Shown here one piece after another: positions 57,045 through 64,000 of a stretch of DNA of 64,000 nt (positions within the stretch are counted from its first letter, which is position 1; every line of letters begins with the position of its first letter). A model generated the notes under the pieces. The model was not told where the DNA came from and ran no database searches. It saw only the letters and a program-made list of their open reading frames with translations. The translations under genes were made by a program, and so were the position numbers. The DNA comes from Eurosta solidaginis (taxonomy: Eukaryota > Arthropoda > Insecta > Diptera > Tephritidae): contig NC_090321.1 of the NCBI RefSeq assembly GCF_040869045.1, positions 71,333,183 through 71,397,182 of the forward strand. The letters run 5' to 3'.

Positions 57045-58495
57045 TAGCCTGGCAGATAAGGCCACTTTTCTAGGTGTAGTTTTAGACAAAAAGCTGAACT
57101 GGAAGGACAACGTTATTCAACGACAAAAGAAAGCGTACATTGCATTATATACGTGTAAAAGAGCCATTGGCAAAAAATGGGGATGAGTCCTCAACATATG
57201 CAGATGGATTTATACCGCGATTATCCGACCCATACTGCTGTGTGGAAAAGTCGTATGGTGGCCAGCCTTGAGCAAGGCGTCAAACCTAAACTTGTTGGAT
57301 AAAGTCCACAGATACAGCATGATAAGCATAAGCGGGGCTCTAAGAACAACGCCTGGCGAAGCTCTTCAGGTCATTCTTGACATCCTTCCATTGGATCTAG
57401 CTGGTCATCGAGCAGCGGCAACGTGAGCCCTGCTCCTAAGGGAGTTGTCGTGTTGGAACAACAAGACCACAGGACACTCAAGTATACTAAACAAATACAG
57501 TTTTCTTCCTCCTAGCACGGATCGCTGTGCGACCACAACAGTAGCGGAAACCAACTTTAAGATAAACATCCCCAGCAGGGATGCATGGACGGAGTCGGAT
57601 AAGTGCCTTGCTATGGGCAGCAGCATTTCCATATACGGACGGCTCCAAGCTAAACGGTAGAGTTGGAGGTGGAGTATACTCCAGCTCTCACTCAGAGTTT
57701 CAGACCACTGCAGTGCATTCCAGACAGAAGTTGCAGCCATAATGGAAGCCGCAGCTAAGATAGGGACATACAATGTCGGCAAAGAAATGTTTATCTTCAG
57801 CGACAGCCAAGCTGCCATAAAATCTCTTCGCTCCCACTCGTTCAATTCTGAACTAGCAGTAAACTGTCGCCGATCTCTTCAAGAGATGGCTCAACATAAC
57901 CATGTACACCTCACATGGGTCCCTGGACATAGAGATATCGAGGGAAACTGCATTGCAGATGAACTCGCTAGGCAGGGTACAACCAGGCAGGTTCTTCCTG
58001 GACAAGAACGCTTAGGTATGCCCCTGTCCACATGCAAGCTAATGCTAAAAGAGCACATCTACCGTCAAGCCGACGAAAGATGGCTACAAACACCGGGGTG
58101 TTGAACATCGAAAGAAACCTGGCCTAAATGGGATCCTAAAAGATCCCGTCACTAACGGGTCATTGCCTCATAGGTAGGCATGCAGAAAGGTTAGGAGCGC
58201 CTTACCGTCGTTGCTGCAGGAGTTGTAAAGAGGATGAGGAGGAGGAAACGGTGGTTCACCTCATTTGCAACTGCCCAGCACTATGCGGAGCACGCAGCCC
58301 TTTCTGGAAGCTCCATTTCTTGATAATCTGAGCCAGGTTGTGGAGCATGACGTCAAGGACCTGGTAGCTTTCATCAGGCCCTCAAAATGGTTCGAATAGG
58401 AAAGGTAACGGTGTTTTTCGTGGTATCACAACGGGCCTAATACTACTGGCCTAAGTGTGCCCTCGGGCAGCCACCCTAACCTAACCTAACCTTTA
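57045..58495 (+). pseudogene. LINE ORF2, C-terminal half with RNase H and Cys/His motif
   Basis: It begins after the RT palm with KATFLGVVLDKKLNW, CGKVVWWPAL and ALRTTPGEALQVI. RNase H motifs follow in more than one frame: PYTDGSKLNG (57630), EVAAIMEAA (57730), FSDSQAAIKSL (about 57795) and WVPGHRDIEGNCIADELARQ (about 57915). All four catalytic acids are still recognisable. CRSCKEDEEEETVVHLICNC (from 58215) is the terminal Cys/His motif. The tail CCTAACCTAACCTAACC ends near 58495. Stops and at least four shifts mean it is dead. RNase H plus this tail suggests the I/R1/LOA group of LINEs. Confidence 0.8.
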
Positions 58496-58499
58496 TAGG

Positions 58500-59280
58500 C
58501 AATGGCCGTCATAAGCTTTAAGTCTTCTCTCTACAGAGATATGAGCAATTTTTTGGATATAATATAATATGCTTTGCACATGTTCTTAAAAATTCAGTGA
58601 GTGTTCCATCCTCCTTTGCCAACTCATCGGCCTTTTCGTTACCATCTATACCTTTATGGCCGGGAGCTCAGTATAGATGTATGGTCTGGGCTGAGCGAAA
58701 TTTTCCAATGCTTCCTTGCATTCCAGGACACTTCTTCATGATGTACTGTGTGAGTTTATTGCCTTAATAGCCGCGTAGCTATCAATATATATATTTACTG
58801 ATGCGACTGCAGCTGAAGAACGCTTCCTCCAGAATTTCTGCTGTTTTCTTCACGGCTATAATTTCCGGATCGACACAGTTAACAGCAGACCCGACCCCTT
58901 CTATTAGTTTGGAACCATCCGTATACACATGTACACATGTTCTACATTTTGTGCATCCTGGCACTAACTCTCCGGCTCAATTGTGTCCCCAAGATCTCTT
59001 TCGAAGCTCAGGCACGGGACCATATATTCCGTTTGCCCGATATTAGATATCGCTATACTGCTATGACCATAAGGCCTGCAGTTGTTGTTGCAGTTGTTAA
59101 AGTGATATTTTTGGCCGTTAGGTTTTCAAGTGGAATGTGTAGAATGGCATGCAAAGCGGCTGTTGGGGTAGTTTTAAGGGCCCTCGTTATGCTAATCCTT
59201 GATACTCTGCATAGCCTCTCAAGTTTTTTGGCATACTTACCTTTTTAAGGAAGAAGCTCTTAATACGACGTACTTGCTGG
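58500..59280 (-). pseudogene. LINE RNase H region, minus strand
   Basis: Minus strand: ALKTTPTAALHAILHIPLEN (from about 59190), CVHVYTDGSKLIEG (58920), EIIAVKKTAEILEEA, IDSYAAIKAINSH (about 58780) and KGIDGNEKADELAKE (about 58650, via shifts). These are the successive RNase H motifs of an I/R1-type LINE. It abuts the tail of the plus-strand LINE on its left. It is closely related in plan but not identical to that element, so the two are separate insertions. Confidence 0.7.
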
Positions 59281-59333
59281 CATTCAAGAAAGAAGCGTCG
59301 CATCCACGTCACTGTTGACAGATATATGTATGT

Positions 59334-59495
59334 ACATTCGAGATTGTGAAAGGCTTCGTCTATTTGAAAACTAGCATTAGCGACGAAAACAATGTCAATT
59401 TAGAAATCAAACCGAGAATAACTCTTACCAACAAGAGCTAATTTGGACTAACATGGCAGTTTAAAAGTAAATACCTTCCTCTTGAAGCAACAAAG
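59334..59495 (+). pseudogene. RTE-type LINE fragment
   Basis: TFEIVKGFVYLKTSISDENN, VNLEIKPRITLTNK and FGLTWQFKSKYL form one frame with a single stop. They match the segment that follows the RT domain in RTE elements (FEVVKxFxYLGxxI…). About 53 residues remain. Confidence 0.65.
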
Positions 59496-59859
59496 TAAAT
59501 GCCGCCGGGTAACAACGCTACATATGGCAGTCACGCCAGCGACCAGCGAAATAACATCGCAGGGTACAGATCAGCCCAAAAGGAACCTGTCAAGGAACAT
59601 TTTGCCTTCGCTTGCTTTTCCCGGATCTGCACTTACTACAAGTTTAAAAGCGAGATGCCCAAAAGAATCCACATGTGCACTGAAAATGAAAATTTGGAGA
59701 GCCATCATGTGAAACCAGAATCTCCCTACGTACACTGGTTGGTTTATTAACAAGATATTGACTATGACATGGAGTAAACGGACCTGCATCGAACAATCGT
59801 CTACTATAGAATTTTTACGAAGTACGACATACCAGCAGACAACGGCGGCCCCTAAGACG
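59496..59859. other. Stretch without recognised feature
   Basis: Opposing frames of 72-83 residues without family features. Confidence 0.35.
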
Positions 59860-60260
59860 GAGGGAACGTTTCCGTAAGAACGATGACAAGATCCAGGCTC
59901 AATATCTTGGCCGCTTGGTCAAGAGAAACATGTTAGACCACACAAGCGTGTACACACCGAGTAGGTGGTTTTCTTTTAAAGAGTGAGACGTCGTGAATCT
60001 AGCTATAAGAAGCGCATTTCCAAACGTCGCAGAAGAAGAAATCACACTTTCCGTTGAGTCGTCCGTCACCCTGACTAAAATTCGACCTGGAACTCTTACC
60101 TATCCAAAATGACCGCTGGTATACGTGATGTATGTTCTGCATGCGGTGTGTCCCCCAGATAATACTAAAAACCCTTTCAACTACCTGTCCACTGTCCATG
60201 CCTATAGTAATTTTTGGTATACTTGGACTTTCGTTAGAGGATTTTGATTAAAATTTTTGG
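59860..60260 (+). pseudogene. Jockey-like LINE ORF2 end, eroded
   Basis: MTAGIRDVCSACGVSPR at about 60104-60155 and LPVHCPC near 60185 match the Cys/His region of the Jockey-type end at 40030-40335 (DTRNVCPACEVSPHD). The following GLPLEDFDD is reduced to YLDFR-like remains. Many stops. Confidence 0.5.
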
Positions 60261-61984
60261 GCAACCTTCTATTGAACGGGACAAAGCATTGCTGCTACAA
60301 AACAAATAAAAGCAGCTGCAAGGTGAGACTTATTCTGGCTCTCCCTCCCGGGGTTAAGGTGTGGTTTAAGGGATTCAGAGTGTTGAAGCGGTAAAGCATG
60401 CCTTTCAAATGAGGTGAATAAAACCCACAGAACTGAAGTTCCAGGTATCAAACAAGTGTTTACGCAGCAGACGGAAATGGTTTTGCTACTTTAATAACAG
60501 GAAAAGAAAAACTGTTGAAAATTCAATTTTTCAGATACATTTGCTAGCAAGGTGTATGCACTTCATCGACTACAAAGCGGAGCTCAGCTACTCATAAAAC
60601 CATGGACATTTTGCTCAAATTATGCGGACGAATTGGTAACATTTTCAGACACCTAAAATATGACGTGCTCTACCTTATATCAACGGTAGCATGAGTAATC
60701 AATCCGCCTAAGTTTGGCGAGCAGGGTCTAAGAATTCCTGTGCATAGCTGATTCCTAAACCTAAGTAACAGAAGATGGATAAAAGGTTGCAGTTGAATAT
60801 TTCCGCTTGTGTACGATGGTGTGAAAACTACGATAATTCCGACGGAGCGTTCGTCGAACTGCATGCAGGAGATCAATCAAACTTTACGCTTTGTAGTAAT
60901 CTAATTTTTTTCTGCGACTTTTTACGCCCACCTCTATACGGCTCCCTAAACATACAGACACGTGCTATGAAACGTTTATAGGTGGCTTAAGTGCGCCTGC
61001 GGTTTTATTTTCGTTGAACTAATAAGGACACAACGAAATTAAATTTTCCCCACGGTGAAGTATTAATTTACTACAATGCCAATAATCGCATGTGTATATC
61101 CTTTTATGTGTCGGTATTGTTATGCCTCCTCCTGTTCCTAGAGCTGCTGAAGCTGACGTATTAAAATCATGCATACAAAATTAGCTATACAAGACTATAG
61201 GATATATAGACCTATATAGCATTGCAAGTTAATTAGTTTTATCACTAAGTATGCCACGTACTCGTCTGTATGTATAGTTTTACATAAACGTGAGGTGAGG
61301 CATCTTCTTGAAGGACTATTTGCGTGTCATACGTCTGATGTCGGTAAGTAGTTGGGCACAGGGTAAGACAATTGAACTGCTGGGCTTCGTTCCGGAATGC
61401 CCGAATACTTCGATGGCAGATTGATGAGCTGGTATGGCGCGTCCTTAAGAGCACCACTCGAAATTAAACTAACGCGAATTTCACAAAGAGTTGTGAAATT
61501 AGGTGTCAATGTATCTGACCGGTAATTTCAGTCATGTTCAGCCTAATTTTGGGACATTGTAGAGGCCAAATCCATATTATTGGTGCTAAACGATTGAAGA
61601 CTGTTAATCTACGTTATTATATATCATTTCTGACATATTTATGATATTTGGAACTTAACGAAATCGTAGCAAACTTAACGAAATCGTAACTAAAATACCA
61701 AAGACACACCCCAGCGTATTAAAAGGCTTAGAATATTCTAGCAGTAGGCATGCCAAAGGCCCTAAAGTTCGGGGGCAGTCGTGCTAGTATCAGACGGTGT
61801 TAGGGCAGGAGCGTACTGGATTCATATCCGACAAAAGACAGCCCATACGCACCACTCCCTCCTAAGCTTTCGCAGAGTATTTGCCGTTAACATTAACAGT
61901 AACAATAACAGCTAAGTGACTCAATACTCAAAATATCTGCACCAATTTCGCACGAGGAAACATGTGTCCAAATCGAGGGAGCAG
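60261..61984. other. Intergenic DNA without recognised gene
   Basis: No family match was recognised on either strand; frames are at most 70 residues. Confidence 0.35.
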
Positions 61985-62235
61985 TAAGCCTCATCAATTT
62001 CCAAGATGTTGGAAACCTCAAGAAAACGCAGAGTTGGTTGTTTGACCGAACATAAGCCTAGCGGAGCATCATCTTTCATTCGCATAACATGGCCTAACCA
62101 GCGCAACCGCTGCGTTTTAATTCGCTGGACTATGTATATGTATAGCTCGTGCAGCTCATCATTAAATCTTCTTCGGTACTCGCCATCGCCAACGCGTAGA
62201 GGTCCATAAATCTTTCGAAGAACTGGGAGGGCTTA
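61985..62235 (-). pseudogene. RTE-type LINE C-terminal fragment
   Basis: Minus strand, one open frame of about 60 residues: LRKIYGPLRVGDGEYRRRFN, DELHELYIYIVQRIKTQRLR and WLGHVMRMKDDAP. It is the same segment as at 62581-63125 but a different copy, without the ending. Beyond MRMKDDAP the match is lost. Confidence 0.75.
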
Positions 62236-62580
62236 ACCATTATATATTATAACCCTACAATAGCTTACATAAACCTCATTTCTGCAGTTTAGAATGCACC
62301 ACACACTTGTTTCTCTACAGCTCGGCTACTTCTATTGAATCACCATGTATATTTCCCACAGCACACGTCTGTGACCCGCATATCTTCTAAGTTTATAATT
62401 AATTTTTAAATACCTTTCAGAAAACTTCATTCGCTTATAAAGATTTGCACCTATACACTTTGCAATTGCCTACAAATTTAATGTGAACTGCATATTCTCC
62501 GTCCCAACTACAAATGTATGTACATACCTTCACCAGTCATGGAGTCGACACTTCTTATAAATTGTCTTCGTAATGTTTTA
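62236..62580. other. AT-rich stretch without recognised feature
   Basis: No coding or repeat signal was recognised between the two RTE fragments. Confidence 0.4.
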
Positions 62581-63125
62581 TTATAAATAGCTCAAGTGCT
62601 GAACTTTCACCTTGCTTTGTAGTTTTGTGTGCATAGGCGTTGACGAATAGAGGAAGTAGCATAGGGTTGATGCAGCTGTTCTAGTGAACGAGCACTTCTG
62701 GTTTCGTAACAAGTCACGCCAACTATCCCGGTTTCGCAATAACTGATGCCAATTGAGAGCACCAAGGGAGATCAAGTCGTCTTCCAACTGCCTGTACCAA
62801 CTCAGTGGAGGTCTCCCCCATTCACTTCTTCCAAACTGCGATGTCGACTGAAATACTTTCTTGGCCGGAGGTTCCTTGCTTATTCCCATAGCATGACCTA
62901 GCCAGCGAAACATTTGGGTTTTTATTCGCAGCACTATCGTCATATCTGCATAAAGCTCATACAGCTCGTCATTGTACCTTCTTCCATACTCGGCATCGGT
63001 ATCACGGAGCGGGCCATAAATCTTCCGGAGAGCTTTTCCCTCGAAAACTCAAAGAGCCATATCATCTTCTCTCGGCATCGTGCATGATTCCGAACCATAC
63101 ATCACGACAGGTAAGATGATGTTAA
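62581..63125 (-). pseudogene. RTE-type LINE C-terminal region, almost open
   Basis: Minus strand frame of about 180 residues with one internal TGA near 63053: VMYGSESCTMPREDDMAL, KALRKIYGPLRDTDAEYG, RRYNDELYELYADMTIVLRI, KTQMFRWLGHAM, then RPPLSWYRQLEDDLISLGAL and NRDSWRDLLRNQK. This follows the reverse transcriptase in RTE-type LINEs. Its role is not firmly known. The RT itself is missing upstream (right of 63125). This is the best copy of at least five fragments of the family in the window. Confidence 0.8.
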
Positions 63126-63393
63126 TTTATTATATATCCTTGGTGAATACAAGGTTAAAGCAGCCATCTGGAGGTAAATTACATATTAGCTTCCGGTAGA
63201 ATTGCCAAACTAATACTGAAGCAGCTGAATCCGTGGTGCCTAAGGATGTTACTAAGTTCTTCCGTTATTCCCGTACACCCAGCTGGCATCAGTAAGTTAT
63301 ATCGAGAGACATATTTCCTCTCACCCAATGCAAAGAAGCACATGCCCAGTCATAACATAACTACACTACCTTCCGAGCATAAAGCTGGAGACA

Positions 63394-63600
63394 TTGGTGT
63401 TTTATCGGCAACCGTATCGGTAACCTTTTAACAGCTGATTCGACCAACCTTATGAGAATCAATGCAATCGATTATTGGTGCCGCTAAGGTCGTAACCGTA
63501 TCGTAGCCAACCAATTGGGTTTTGGTTTACCGTCGTAACGATAAACAGCTGATTACGTTAGGGATACGGATACAGCGATACGACATACGGCACCAATGAC
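63394..63600. mobile_element. Small MITE(s) with ATTGGTGCCG ends
   Basis: From 63474 to 63597 a 124-bp unit starts ATTGGTGCCG and ends CGGCACCAAT, with partial inversion inside (GGTCGTAACC / ATACGACATACGG). A related half, ATTGGTGTTTTATCGGC, lies at 63394, and both halves contain CAGCTGATT. The target duplication is not clear. It has no coding capacity. Confidence 0.6.
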
Positions 63601-63689
63601 TCCGGCTTAAAAGCTGAGCTGAGAACTATCTGAATGATCAACATTCCTCAGTCTGTTAAGCAATGATTAGCAAATTAGCAATGAACATT

Positions 63690-64000
63690 AACATATATGC
63701 ACATTAGACTGGGTCGATTTATTAACCGATATCGCGCCTACGATTTTTCGATAGGATTTGGGCTCAGGAAATAAAAAATCCACTACGCATGCCTAAAAAA
63801 ATAATTTTTGAGCCTGCGAAATTTCACTTTTTTACTTTTCTCGACTTTGACTTTTAAGGTTTTTGTCATTTGATTGTAAATTTTCATGTATACCATGTCC
63901 GACCCAAAAATGTCCTCTAAAAACTTCGTCGATAACAGTTTTAAAAAAAAATAAAAAATATTTACATATGAAAATTTTTTTAGTAGGTCATGAAAAAACC
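63690..64000. repeat. Repeat beginning GACTGGGTCGATTTATT, cut by window end
   Basis: AGACTGGGTCGATTTATTAA, ATCGCGCCTACGATTTTTCG and a long A/T-rich part continue to the last base. From memory this resembles a dispersed non-coding repeat of higher flies. The other end is outside the window, so its class cannot be judged here. Confidence 0.4.

Noticed and set aside
1..64000. tRNA and rRNA genes
   Set aside because: I looked for a B-box-like GGTTCGANTCC with matching acceptor arms and for conserved rRNA blocks and saw none. A covariance-model scan would be needed to exclude them.

Overview
This window looks like repeat-rich, non-genic DNA from a higher fly (Brachycera). A tephritid-type fruit fly is my best guess, which is an inference: it rests on AT-rich sequence, DINE-1/INE-1-like elements with GTCC microsatellite cores and ACGCCCAC boxes, insect-type Helitron proteins, and R1/Jockey/RTE-type LINE debris. 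I found no convincing host gene, tRNA or rRNA. Nearly every coding trace belongs to a decayed transposable element.

Layout. 1-4210: two head-plus-array units (exactly 1400 bp apart) and the 3' end of a DINE-1/HINE-like element (family B). 4611-4840: a 230-bp foldback. 5106-8870: a GGGATC-rich minisatellite with a 1071-bp higher-order duplication. 10876-13821: a complete HINE-like element (family A) holding about eleven 130-bp repeats. 14520-25353: a ~320-bp satellite interrupted by a 7.7-kb Helitron (14647-22390) with a broken Rep/helicase gene, and by smaller Helitron pieces ending at 24200. Two MITEs sit in the probable 5'-UTR intron of the large Helitron. 25359-29165: a Ty3/gypsy-type LTR retrotransposon with a CTGAA target duplication and a long palindrome in its 3' LTR. 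29202-30321: a minus-strand non-autonomous Helitron.

30.3-42.6 kb is old unique-looking DNA with a pyrimidine tract (32.6-32.9 kb), a purine-rich degenerate repeat (38.7-39.4 kb), LINE scraps, and one LINE inserted in reverse inside another (35.85-37.95 kb). 42655-45820: a TIR element carrying a second family A HINE. 46.3-50.3 kb: a LINE scrap, HINE fragments, a gypsy solo LTR with ATAT target duplication, and an internally deleted LINE. 52.3-55.7 kb: minus-strand LINE debris, then the gag gene and 5' LTR of a gypsy element related to the solo LTR, with a SAP-like motif at the Gag N terminus. 55.9-64 kb: a (CAA)n-tailed repeat, two LINEs with RNase H domains in opposite orientation, RTE-type C-terminal scraps on both strands, a small MITE and a repeat cut by the window end.

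How the parts relate. Helitrons and HINE-like elements are rolling-circle transposons. The large Helitron once encoded the Rep/helicase that could have mobilised the shorter Helitrons with the same A|TC...CTAG|T ends. Its copy is now dead: an Asn replaces the first His of the HUH motif, the Walker part of the helicase is deleted, and there are several frameshifts. The HINE-like elements have the other type of end (subterminal inverted repeats, terminal hairpin, CTTACTTGTT) and would need a Helentron-type enzyme that is not in this window. A GC box (GGGCGTGGCACC) occurs in both rolling-circle groups. The nesting order gives a relative insertion history.
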